64,000 bases of DNA from Sphingomonas sp. Leaf21 (lineage in GTDB: Bacteria; Pseudomonadota; Alphaproteobacteria; Sphingomonadales; Sphingomonadaceae). The stretch is from assembly GCF_916858675.1 (NCBI RefSeq), contig NZ_CAKASM010000009.1, positions 52,774 to 116,773 on the forward strand, given 5' to 3'. Both the position numbers and the translations under genes were made by a program. The notes beneath the pieces were generated by a model that searched no databases, had not been told where the DNA came from, and saw only the letters and a list, made by a program, of their open reading frames with translations. Below, one piece after another: positions 28,714 to 37,069 of this stretch (positions are counted from its first letter, which is position 1; every line of letters starts with the position of its first letter).

Positions 28714-31700
28714 TCAGAAGGTTCCGCGAAGCGCGAACGAGAAGCGGCGATCGTTGACGATGTACGAGCGCGGGGCGGTCGCGGTCGAACCGCTGATATA
28801 GGCCTGCTCGGTCTTGATGACCTGATTGGCCAGGTTCACGCCCTGCACGCCGATCTTCAGATACTTGTTCAGGTTGATGAACGCCGAGGCGTCCAACTGC
28901 CCGCCCGCATCCTGATAGATGGAGGTGTACGGGAAGATCACGTCCGCCGGGGTCAGCAGATACTTCGAGCGCCAGTTATACGCCGCACGCAGCGAGACCG
29001 GTCCCTTCTCGTAGAACAGCGCCGCGTTCACGGTATGCTTCGACAGGCCCTCGAGCGGGATATTGCCCGGCTTGATGTTCGAGGTGCTCGCGGGCGCGCC
29101 GCCGTTCAGATAGGAATTGGGCAGGCCAGAGCTGTCGATATAGGTATAGCTCCCGCTTGCGCCGAACCCGCTGAGCAGACCCGGCAGGAAATCGAAGGTC
29201 TGCTGATAGGCGACCTCGACACCCTTGATCTTGCCGGTGCCGTCATAGTTAGACGGACCACGGACCAGCACCGTCTGTGTGATGCCGTTGCTGGTGATCG
29301 TGCGGTTGGTCAGCGACTGATAGAAGAAGTCCTTTACCGACTTGTAGAAGACGTCGACCGACAGCTGACCGACGCGGGCGAAATACCATTCGACGGTGGC
29401 GTCGAACTGCCATGCGGTCGCGGGCTTCAGATAGGGATTGCCCGCCGTGGCGGTGATCTGGCCGCTGTTGGTGTCAAAACCCAGCTGCAGGAAGTTGCGG
29501 ATATTCGCAAAATCCGGACGGGTCATGACCTTCGACGCCGCCAGACGCAGCACCACGTCGCGCCCGATCCCGAACTTCAGGTTCGCGCTGGGCAGGAAGT
29601 AATGATACTGGCTGTGCGCCGTGTCGGGCGTGGTAATGCCGGTCGAGAACTGCTGGATCGCATTATACCCGGCCTGCCCGAGCTGACAGATACCCGAGGG
29701 CACCGCGACGAGCGGGACGCCGTTCTGAAGAACAGGCTGCCCGTTCTGCGTAACCGGCTGCGGCGCGCAACGGCTGGCGAACGCGTCGGTGGTGCCCGTC
29801 TGCTGCTGGGTCGGCGCGCCGATCGAGCCCGACGACGTGACGTCGGTCAGAACATAGCGAACGCCGATATTGCCGCTCATCCGGACATTGCCGAACAGAT
29901 TTCCCGGCGTCGCGAAGTTCAGCTGCGCATAGGCGTTCTTGTCCTGCTGGTTCACCAGCTGGATTTCGGACGGCAGATACGGCGTACCGGCGACGACACC
30001 GGCACGCTGGGCGAGCGGGGCCCAGACGGTTGGCGGCGTTGCGCTGGGGTTGGCGGTCAGGACATTCTGCTGCCACAGCTTGCCGATCGACTGGAAATAC
30101 GCCGCCGACTGCTGATAGCCATCGGTCAGATTACCGGTGTAGTAATAGGCCGCCGGCGAGCCGTTGGTCGCCCCGCGGAAGAAATTCGGGAAGCTGTAGA
30201 GTTCCGACTGACCCGGCGACTGCGCGAACGACACCGGATTGGCGCCGCCCCATACTTCGGACAATGCACCCCAGTTATAAGTGGTGTAGCGCACTTCCGA
30301 CGCACGGTCGGCATAGCGCGCACCGAACTTGGCATGGGTGAAGAAGCTGCCGTCGTCGAACTTATAGTCGACATCCGCCTTGAAGGCGTATTCGCGACCC
30401 TTGCTCTGTTCCAGATGATCCATCGCCGCACGCCAGAACTGGACGTTGCGGTTGGCGAAATAATCCGCATCGCTCTGCTGGTTCAGCGTCGGATTGGGGG
30501 TCGCCCAGCTCGCCTGGAGCGTCGACGGCTTGTGCGGGATGACGACCGGGAGATTGCCCGTAAGGTCGAGCTCGGAATCGGCGAAGGTCGAACCGAACAC
30601 GCGGAAATCGGTGCTGGTCTTCGTGGCGCGCGTATAGTCGCCGTCGATGTTGATCGACAGGTGATCGTCGAGCTGCGTCTTCAGGTTCAGGCCGAAGTCG
30701 GTGACGGTATTCTCGTCACGCGTCATACCGCGCGCCAGCGACTGCTGCGTGCCCCCGGTCGGAACCCAGCACGTCGCCTGGCCGCTGCACGCCGAGCGAT
30801 AGCCGTTACCCGGTGCGGTGATGTAACCCGACTGGAACAGGCCACCCGCGTCGTAGGCATAGTTCTTGGTCGTGCCGGTCGGGCATTGCGCGATCGTCGA
30901 ATTGGCGGGCCCCAGATTGTTCTGGAGACAGCCGATCGGATAGGTATCGTATTCGGACAGGTCGGGCGCGGTTTCGAACGTGCGTTCCGAGGTGTTGTTG
31001 ACCGTGTGCGTGCGCAGGAACTGCGCGGTCAGCAGCGTCCGCTCGTCATTGCTCTGCCACTGACCGGCGAGCGCGATGCCGTCACGCTTGCGGTCGAACT
31101 CCTGCGTCGCGAACTGACCGCCGATCGGGGCGTACCGCAGCGAGGCCGGATCGAGGAAGCCGTCCGCACCAGGCGTGCTGGTCGCACCACATGCAAAGCC
31201 GCTCGCGCCGCCCACAGGCAGAGTCGTCTGATCGACCGTGCCGGGGAGAGGATTGCGGCAATTCTGCGCCGTGGTCGAATTGGCCGCCAGCGCCAGCGTA
31301 TTGTCGCGGGTCTGGATGTTGGTGATGCGGATGCTGTCCGCGCGGCTCTGCACGCGCGAATAGGAGACGTTGCCGAGCAGGCCGAAGCGGCCGATGCCCG
31401 TGTCCCAGGTGTCGCTCACCAGCAGCGAGCCCGTCGGCGACCACTTCTTCTTGAAGTCGCCATAATTGCCCTCGGCGGTGAAGCCGAGGTGGAAGCCCTT
31501 GTTGTCGAAGGGCTTGCGGGTGTTCAGGTTGACCGTACCAGCCAGGCCGCCTTCGATCAGCTCGGCGGTGGCGTTCTTGTACACCTCGACCGAGCCGAGC
31601 AGTTCGGCGGGCACGTCCGAGAAGTTGATCGCCTGGCCGCCGATACCGGCCGAGAAGGTGTCGCGGCCGTTGAACTCGGAGCGGACGAAGGTCAGGCCGC

Positions 31701-32211
31701 GCACCGCGACGCCCGACCCTTCGACCGAGAAGTGGTCGGGATCGTTGGCGGCGGCGAAGCGGCTGATCGACACGCCGGGAACGCGCTGCAGTGCCTCGGT
31801 CACCGAACGGTCGGGCAGCGCGCCGATGTCGCTGGCGGTGATCGCATCGACGACCGTGTCGGAGTTGCGCTTGATCGACTGCGCGTTCGCCAGGCTCTGG
31901 CGGATGCCGGTGACGACGACTTCCTTTTCGTTGCCGACGTCATCGCCCGCAGGCGGCTGGGAACCGGGTGCCTGGGTGCTGGCGCTGGTACGCGGCGTCG
32001 CCGAACCGGCCGTACCCTGTCCCGCGATCGAACCGGTCGGCGAGCTCGGGCTCTGGTCCGGATCGGCCGAGGTTTGCGAACCGGTGGTCTGCGCCATGGC
32101 GGGCACGCTCAGCCCGGCGATGCACAACGCACCGGCAGACGCGCCGATGAGAAGGCGGTTAACGCGAACGGCATAGGCAGTGAAAGGCGCAAAGGTGCGC
32201 ATCATGGTCAT
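28714..32211 (-). CDS. TonB-dependent receptor 1 of the glycan locus
   Basis: 1165 residues. A signal peptide ends at VPAMAQ (about residue 41), followed by a long Ser/Thr/Pro/Gly-rich linker (about 42-90). The plug starts at EVVVTGIRQSLANAQSIKR and includes the conserved TEALQRVPGVSISR and VRGL. A large beta-barrel ends in FSFALRGTF with terminal Phe. This subgroup, with the xxVVVTGIRxSLxxAxxIKR opening, is typical of Xanthomonas/Caulobacter/Sphingomonas sugar receptors. It imports an oligosaccharide across the outer membrane with TonB energy. It is divergent from the halogenase-like operon with a shared 264-bp promoter region that holds a LacI-type site. Confidence 0.92.
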   Translation of the reverse strand: MTMMRTFAPFTAYAVRVNRLLIGASAGALCIAGLSVPAMAQTTGSQTSADPDQSPSSPTGSIAGQGTAGSATPRTSASTQAPGSQPPAGDDVGNEKEVVVTGIRQSLANAQSIKRNSDTVVDAITASDIGALPDRSVTEALQRVPGVSISRFAAANDPDHFSVEGSGVAVRGLTFVRSEFNGRDTFSAGIGGQAINFSDVPAELLGSVEVYKNATAELIEGGLAGTVNLNTRKPFDNKGFHLGFTAEGNYGDFKKKWSPTGSLLVSDTWDTGIGRFGLLGNVSYSRVQSRADSIRITNIQTRDNTLALAANSTTAQNCRNPLPGTVDQTTLPVGGASGFACGATSTPGADGFLDPASLRYAPIGGQFATQEFDRKRDGIALAGQWQSNDERTLLTAQFLRTHTVNNTSERTFETAPDLSEYDTYPIGCLQNNLGPANSTIAQCPTGTTKNYAYDAGGLFQSGYITAPGNGYRSACSGQATCWVPTGGTQQSLARGMTRDENTVTDFGLNLKTQLDDHLSINIDGDYTRATKTSTDFRVFGSTFADSELDLTGNLPVVIPHKPSTLQASWATPNPTLNQQSDADYFANRNVQFWRAAMDHLEQSKGREYAFKADVDYKFDDGSFFTHAKFGARYADRASEVRYTTYNWGALSEVWGGANPVSFAQSPGQSELYSFPNFFRGATNGSPAAYYYTGNLTDGYQQSAAYFQSIGKLWQQNVLTANPSATPPTVWAPLAQRAGVVAGTPYLPSEIQLVNQQDKNAYAQLNFATPGNLFGNVRMSGNIGVRYVLTDVTSSGSIGAPTQQQTGTTDAFASRCAPQPVTQNGQPVLQNGVPLVAVPSGICQLGQAGYNAIQQFSTGITTPDTAHSQYHYFLPSANLKFGIGRDVVLRLAASKVMTRPDFANIRNFLQLGFDTNSGQITATAGNPYLKPATAWQFDATVEWYFARVGQLSVDVFYKSVKDFFYQSLTNRTITSNGITQTVLVRGPSNYDGTGKIKGVEVAYQQTFDFLPGLLSGFGASGSYTYIDSSGLPNSYLNGGAPASTSNIKPGNIPLEGLSKHTVNAALFYEKGPVSLRAAYNWRSKYLLTPADVIFPYTSIYQDAGGQLDASAFINLNKYLKIGVQGVNLANQVIKTEQAYISGSTATAPRSYIVNDRRFSFALRGTF

Positions 32212-32290
32212 CCCCCCCTTTGTGCGCGCCCCTGTGGCGTCGCCCGATTAGGTCGAATCTGCGCTTATCGGCGCAATATTCAGACAGCTG

Positions 32291-32302
32291 ATTGCGCTAC
32301 CA
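32291..32302 (-). promoter_or_regulatory. LacI-type operator candidate between TonB receptor 1 and the halogenase-like operon
   Basis: On the minus strand TGGTAGCGCAAT, half of the well-known TGGTAGCGCTACCA palindrome for LacI-family sugar repressors in xanthomonads and sphingomonads. It lies 80 bp upstream of the receptor start and 174 bp upstream of the divergent operon, so it could control both. An 11-of-12 match occurs before TonB receptor 2 (43574). Confidence 0.45.
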
Positions 32303-32475
32303 AAAACCTTTTCACAAGACATTTAACTTATCGCGTAACCGACAAATAACCGATCCGGACCAAGGTGCGACATTCCTGCAACGCTTCGATCTTGATGGAT
32401 TGCGGCGCGGTTAAAGGCGCGCCATGAAATGGCCGAACGGCCTGGCTTTACGGGTCTGATCGAGGGGAACGCGGC

Positions 32476-33987
32476 GTGTCGCAGGAAAGGGTGCGGGTCG
32501 TCATCGTGGGCGGCGGCACGGCCGGATGGATGGCGGGCGCCGCGCTGGCGCGTCTCCTGCCGGGACAGTGCAGCGTGCGCCTGATCGAATCCGAGGCGAT
32601 CGGTGTCGTCGGCGTTGGGGAGGCCACTCTGCCCCATATCCGCGCATTCAACGAGCGGCTCGGCATCCCGGAGGCCGAGTTCATGGCGCGCACCCGCGCG
32701 ACCTTCAAACTGGGAATCGAATTCCGCGACTGGGGCCGGATCGGGGACAGTTACATTCACCCGTTCGGAACCTTCGGACGCGGCACGGGGGCGATCGACT
32801 TCCACCATTACTGGACGCGGCTGTTGCGCGAAGGGCATGATCTGCCGCCGCTCGACTCGCTGTCCTATGCCTGCGCGCTGGCACGCGATGCGCGGTTCGA
32901 CCACCCGCTGCGCGAGGGGCAGACGCTCGCCTCGACCTATGGCTATGCCTATCAGTTCGATGCCTTGCTCTTCGCCCCCTATCTGCGCGGCCTGGCCGAA
33001 GAGGCGGGCGCGGTGCGGACCGAGGGGATGGTCGTGGACGTGGAGCGGGACGGCGACACCGGCCTGATACGCGCGGTCACGCTGGCCGATGGCGAGCGGG
33101 TCGAGGGCGACCTGTTCATCGACTGCTCGGGCTTCCGTTCGCTGCTGCTCGGCCAGGCGCTGGAGGAGCCGTTCGAGGACTGGTCGAAATGGCTGCCGAC
33201 CGACCGGGCGGTGGCGATGCCGTGCCGGACCGAGACCGCCGTCACCCCCTATACCAGCGCGATCGCCATGCCTGCCGGCTGGCGCTGGCGTATCCCGCTG
33301 CAGCACCGCACCGGCAATGGCTATGTCTATGCGAGCGATTTCGTCAGCGACGCGGATGCCGCCCGCGCCCTGGAGGCGGCGGTCGAGGGCGAAAAGCTGG
33401 CCGAGCCGCGCCTGCTGCGGTTCAAGGCCGGGCGGCGACGGCGAAGCTGGGTCGGCAATTGCGTCGCGATCGGCCTGGCCAGCGGCTTTCTCGAACCGCT
33501 CGAGTCGACCAGCATCTATCTCGTCCAGCAGGCGATCACCGCGCTGGTCGAACTATTCCCCGATCGACAGGTCGCCGCGTCGGACCGCGACGAGTTCAAC
33601 CGGATCACCGACCTGGAATATGACCGGATTCGCGACTTCCTGATCCTGCATTATCACGCCACGACCCGCGACGATTCGCCCTTCTGGAACTATGTCCGGA
33701 CGATGCCGATCCCCGACAGTCTGGCCGAGAAGCTGGACCTGTGGCGCAGGCGGGCGCGAGTCGTGAAGTATCGCGAGGGCGTTTTCCTCGATGCGAGCTG
33801 GATCGCGGTCTATCTCGGACAGGGCGTGGTGCCCGGGGGATGGGACCCACGCGCCGATGTCGCGAGCACGTCCGATCTGTTGCGCGCGGTCGACGGTCTG
33901 CGCCGGGAAATCGCGGACGAGGTCGCGGGACGGCCCGATCATCGTGGCTTCCTCGAGCGATACTGCCCGATGGTAGCGGCGGCATGA
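32476..33987 (+). CDS. Tryptophan-halogenase-like flavoprotein 1
   Basis: 503 residues from GTG 32476 with GAGGGG upstream. FAD motif VGGGTAGWMAG (11-21). Residues essential in PrnA-type halogenases are kept: Lys78 in FKLGIEF and Glu343 in EPLESTS. The WxWxIP motif that marks halogenases is present as GWRWRIPLQHR. Halide oxidation by FADH2 and O2 is therefore chemically possible. However, genes of this kind sit beside TonB receptors and glycosidases across sugar-utilising Proteobacteria, where no halogenated product is known, so the true substrate is open. It is the first of four overlapping genes. Confidence 0.85.
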   Translation: MSQERVRVVIVGGGTAGWMAGAALARLLPGQCSVRLIESEAIGVVGVGEATLPHIRAFNERLGIPEAEFMARTRATFKLGIEFRDWGRIGDSYIHPFGTFGRGTGAIDFHHYWTRLLREGHDLPPLDSLSYACALARDARFDHPLREGQTLASTYGYAYQFDALLFAPYLRGLAEEAGAVRTEGMVVDVERDGDTGLIRAVTLADGERVEGDLFIDCSGFRSLLLGQALEEPFEDWSKWLPTDRAVAMPCRTETAVTPYTSAIAMPAGWRWRIPLQHRTGNGYVYASDFVSDADAARALEAAVEGEKLAEPRLLRFKAGRRRRSWVGNCVAIGLASGFLEPLESTSIYLVQQAITALVELFPDRQVAASDRDEFNRITDLEYDRIRDFLILHYHATTRDDSPFWNYVRTMPIPDSLAEKLDLWRRRARVVKYREGVFLDASWIAVYLGQGVVPGGWDPRADVASTSDLLRAVDGLRREIADEVAGRPDHRGFLERYCPMVAAA

Positions 33988-35459
33988 GCGACGCGACGCC
34001 GATACGCAGCATCCTGGTCGTCGGTGGCGGCCTGACCGCATGGTGCGCCGCCGCCGCGCTCAAGCGCCGTGCGCCGTTCCTCGACGTGACCTTGCTCGCG
34101 AGCCCGGTCCCGCCGGACGCGCTCGCCGACCGGATCGCCTGCACCCTGCCCTCGCTGCCCGGCTTTCAGGCCGATCTGGGCATCGGCATCGACGACGGCG
34201 TCACACGATCGGGGGCGGGCTATCGCCTCGGTACGCGGTTCATCGGCTGGGCGGAGGGATTGCCCGACTATGTCCACGCCTATGGTCCCTATGGCCATGG
34301 CATCGGCCCGGCGGCGTTTCATCTCCACTGGGTCCGCGCCGCACGTGACGGCGCGGCACAGCCGTTCGACGCCTATTCGCCCGCCGCCCGGATCGCGCGC
34401 GACGGACGCTTCGCTCCGCCAGCACCGGGCGGGCTGTTCGGCGCGCACGAATTCGGCCTGACGCTCGACCTGCCGCGTCATCTGGCGATGATGCGCGCCT
34501 TCGCGACCCATGTCGGCGTGGTCGAGATCGCCGACTCGGTGGCATCGGTCGGCGTCGACGCGCGCGGCCATGTCGAGGCGGTCACGACCGCGCAGGGCCG
34601 GTCGCTGACCGCCGACCTGTTCCTCGACGCCAGCGGCCCCCAGGCTGTGTTGCGCGGCGCGATCGACGATGCCTGGCAGGACTGGAGCCGATGGATTCCG
34701 TGCGACCGGGTCCTGCTGGGCACCAGCCCGGCGGGCACCGGCGCACCCGTCCTGACCGAGGTGATCGCGCAAGCGGCGGGATGGCGCTGGTCGAGCGGCG
34801 AACAGGTCGGCCTCGCCTATGCGAGCGCCTATCTGTCCGATGCCGACGCCGCCGCGACGATGGCGCAGGGTGGCGCACGGCCGGAGCCCGTGATCGCCCT
34901 TCGACCCGGCACGCGGCCCCGGCCCTGGCACGGCAACTGCATCGCGATCGGCGACGCCGCGACTCAGGTCGAGCCACTCGAATGGTGCAACCTCCATCTG
35001 GCGCTGAGCGCGATCGACAGGCTGATCGCGATGCTACCCGACCGCGCCATGGCCCCGGTCGAAGCCGCCGATTACAACCGGCAGACGCTGGCCGAGGCGG
35101 AGCGGGTTCGCGACTTTCTGGCCGCGCGTTACCGCACCGCGCGCCGCCCCGAACCCATGTGGCGGGCCGTCGCCCTTGCCGAGCCCCCGGCCAGCCTGGA
35201 GCACAGCCTGACCCAGTTCGCCGAGCGCGGCCGCCTTCCCTTCTACGAAGAGGAAACCTTCGCGCGCGATAGCTGGGCCGCGATGCTGCTCGGTCAGGGA
35301 TTCCTGCCGCGCCGTGTCGATCCGCTGGTCCACGGCGTACCCGATGGCGAGGTCGCGGCGGTCATGACCCGCCTGTCCGACGCCATCGCCGCCGCCCTTC
35401 CCCAGATGCCCGCCCATGACGAATGGCGCGCGGCCCAGATGAGACGCCTTGCCCGATGA
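33984..35459 (+). CDS. Divergent tryptophan-halogenase-like flavoprotein 2
   Basis: 491 residues from ATG 33984 (ATGA overlap with the preceding stop). The fold motifs are recognisable but altered. The FAD loop is VGGGLTAWCAA instead of GGGTAGWMA. The catalytic lysine is Arg81 (YRLGTRF). WxWxIP is reduced to GWRWSSG. EPLESTS has become EPLEWCN, although Glu333 remains. Loss of the lysine and WIP motif argues against halogenase chemistry; it may be a partner subunit or have another oxidative or binding role. It retains full length and clean overlaps on both sides, so it is not a pseudogene. Confidence 0.8.
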   Translation: MSDATPIRSILVVGGGLTAWCAAAALKRRAPFLDVTLLASPVPPDALADRIACTLPSLPGFQADLGIGIDDGVTRSGAGYRLGTRFIGWAEGLPDYVHAYGPYGHGIGPAAFHLHWVRAARDGAAQPFDAYSPAARIARDGRFAPPAPGGLFGAHEFGLTLDLPRHLAMMRAFATHVGVVEIADSVASVGVDARGHVEAVTTAQGRSLTADLFLDASGPQAVLRGAIDDAWQDWSRWIPCDRVLLGTSPAGTGAPVLTEVIAQAAGWRWSSGEQVGLAYASAYLSDADAAATMAQGGARPEPVIALRPGTRPRPWHGNCIAIGDAATQVEPLEWCNLHLALSAIDRLIAMLPDRAMAPVEAADYNRQTLAEAERVRDFLAARYRTARRPEPMWRAVALAEPPASLEHSLTQFAERGRLPFYEEETFARDSWAAMLLGQGFLPRRVDPLVHGVPDGEVAAVMTRLSDAIAAALPQMPAHDEWRAAQMRRLAR

Positions 35460-37069
35460 GCGTGACGCCCCCCCATGACCACAGCATCCGCCGGGTCGTC
35501 ATCGTCGGCGGCGGCACCGCTGGCTGGATGGCCGCCGCCGCCTTCGCCCGGCTGCTCAACAACGGCTATACCCAGGTGACCCTGGTCGAATCCGAGGAGA
35601 TCGGAACGGTCGGCGTCGGCGAGGCGACGATCCCGCCGATCATCACCTTCAACCAGATGCTGGGCCTGGACGAGAACGACTTCCTCGCCAAGACCGGCGG
35701 TACGTTCAAGCTGGGCATCGAATTCGTCGACTGGGGCGACAAGGGCGAGCGCTATTTCCACCCTTTCGGGCGGTTCGGCCACGATCTTCAGGGGGTGCAT
35801 TTCCACCAGCTCTGGCTGCGCGAACATCACCGCCGCGCGATCCCCGGCATCGCCGACTGGTCGATGAGCGCGGTCGCCGCCAGGGCGGGCCGGTTCGGCC
35901 GGGCCAAGGCCGACGCCCGCTCGCCGATCCGCGAGCTGTTCTACGCTTTCCATTTCGACGCCTCGCTCTATGCCCGCTATCTGCGCGGCTATGCCGAACA
36001 GGGCGGCGTCACCCGGATCGAGGGGCGGATCGACACGGTCGCGCTGCGCCCCGAGGATGGCTATGTCGAGGCGGTCACGCTGGCCGACGGGCGGCGGATC
36101 GAGGGGGAGCTGTTCATCGACTGCTCGGGCTTTCGCGGCCTGCTGATCGAGGAGGCGCTGGAGACCGGCTACGAAAGCTATGCCCGGTGGCTGCCCTGCG
36201 ACCGGGCGGTGGCCGCCCCCTGCGCGCTGCCCGATCCGCGCGAGCCCGACCCTTTTACCCGCGCGACGGCACGCGACGCCGGATGGCAATGGCGAATCCC
36301 GCTCCAGCACCGGATGGGCAATGGCCTGGTCTATTGCAGTGACTTCCTCGACGACGAGACCGCGCGGGTAAAGTTGCTCGACAGTCTCGAAGGCGAATTG
36401 CTGGGCGAGCCGCGCCAGTTGCGCTTCACCGCGGGGCGACGGCGGCAAAGCTGGAACCGGAACGTCGTGGCGCTTGGACTGTCGAGCGGGTTCCTGGAAC
36501 CGCTCGAGTCGACCAGCATCCACCTGGTCCAGGCAGCGATCCAGCGGCTGGTCGCGCTGTTCCCCGACACGCGCTTCGACCCCGCCGAGCGTGACGAGTT
36601 CAACCGCCAGATGCACGATTTGTACGAGGATGTGCGCGACTTCATCATCCTGCATTACAAGGCGACCCGGCGCAGCGACACGCCCTTCTGGAACCGCGTG
36701 CGGACGATGGACGTGCCCGACAGCCTGGCGCGCAAGATGGCGCTGTGGTCGGGCAAGGGGCGGCTGTTCCGCGAAGGCTATGATCTCTTCGCCAATCCGA
36801 GCTGGGTCGCGGTGTGCCTGGGCCAGGGCCTGGTGCCGCAAAGCTGGGAGCCTGCCGTCGATGCGCTGGACGAGGATCTGGTCGCCGACGCGCTTGAACA
36901 GATACGCGGCGGCTATGCCGATGTGGCGGCACGCCTGCCCAGCCATGGCGACTTCCTGCGCATGACCGCGCCCTCGCCGCTCGCTCCCGGATTGACGTCG
37001 ACGGACGCGGCCGACGGTGGGTTCGCCTTCTCGCGAACAGCCCCCGCTGCGGGAGGACCGCTGCTGTGA
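35456..37069 (+). CDS. Tryptophan-halogenase-like flavoprotein 3
   Basis: 537 residues from ATG 35456 (ATGA overlap). Canonical FAD motif VGGGTAGWMAA (17-27), Lys85 in FKLGIEF, GWQWRIPLQHR and Glu351 in EPLESTS, so the catalytic set is complete as in protein 1. The C-terminal extension (about 30 residues after SHGDFLRM) is Ala/Ser/Pro-rich and dispensable-looking. Its stop overlaps the GTG start of the GH9 gene, tying flavoprotein and hydrolase production together. Confidence 0.85.
   Translation: MSVTPPHDHSIRRVVIVGGGTAGWMAAAAFARLLNNGYTQVTLVESEEIGTVGVGEATIPPIITFNQMLGLDENDFLAKTGGTFKLGIEFVDWGDKGERYFHPFGRFGHDLQGVHFHQLWLREHHRRAIPGIADWSMSAVAARAGRFGRAKADARSPIRELFYAFHFDASLYARYLRGYAEQGGVTRIEGRIDTVALRPEDGYVEAVTLADGRRIEGELFIDCSGFRGLLIEEALETGYESYARWLPCDRAVAAPCALPDPREPDPFTRATARDAGWQWRIPLQHRMGNGLVYCSDFLDDETARVKLLDSLEGELLGEPRQLRFTAGRRRQSWNRNVVALGLSSGFLEPLESTSIHLVQAAIQRLVALFPDTRFDPAERDEFNRQMHDLYEDVRDFIILHYKATRRSDTPFWNRVRTMDVPDSLARKMALWSGKGRLFREGYDLFANPSWVAVCLGQGLVPQSWEPAVDALDEDLVADALEQIRGGYADVAARLPSHGDFLRMTAPSPLAPGLTSTDAADGGFAFSRTAPAAGGPLL

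Noticed and set aside
29035..32349. 1104-codon plus-strand open frame
   Set aside because: Antisense to TonB receptor 1; low-complexity Arg/Gly/Ala composition, no motifs.
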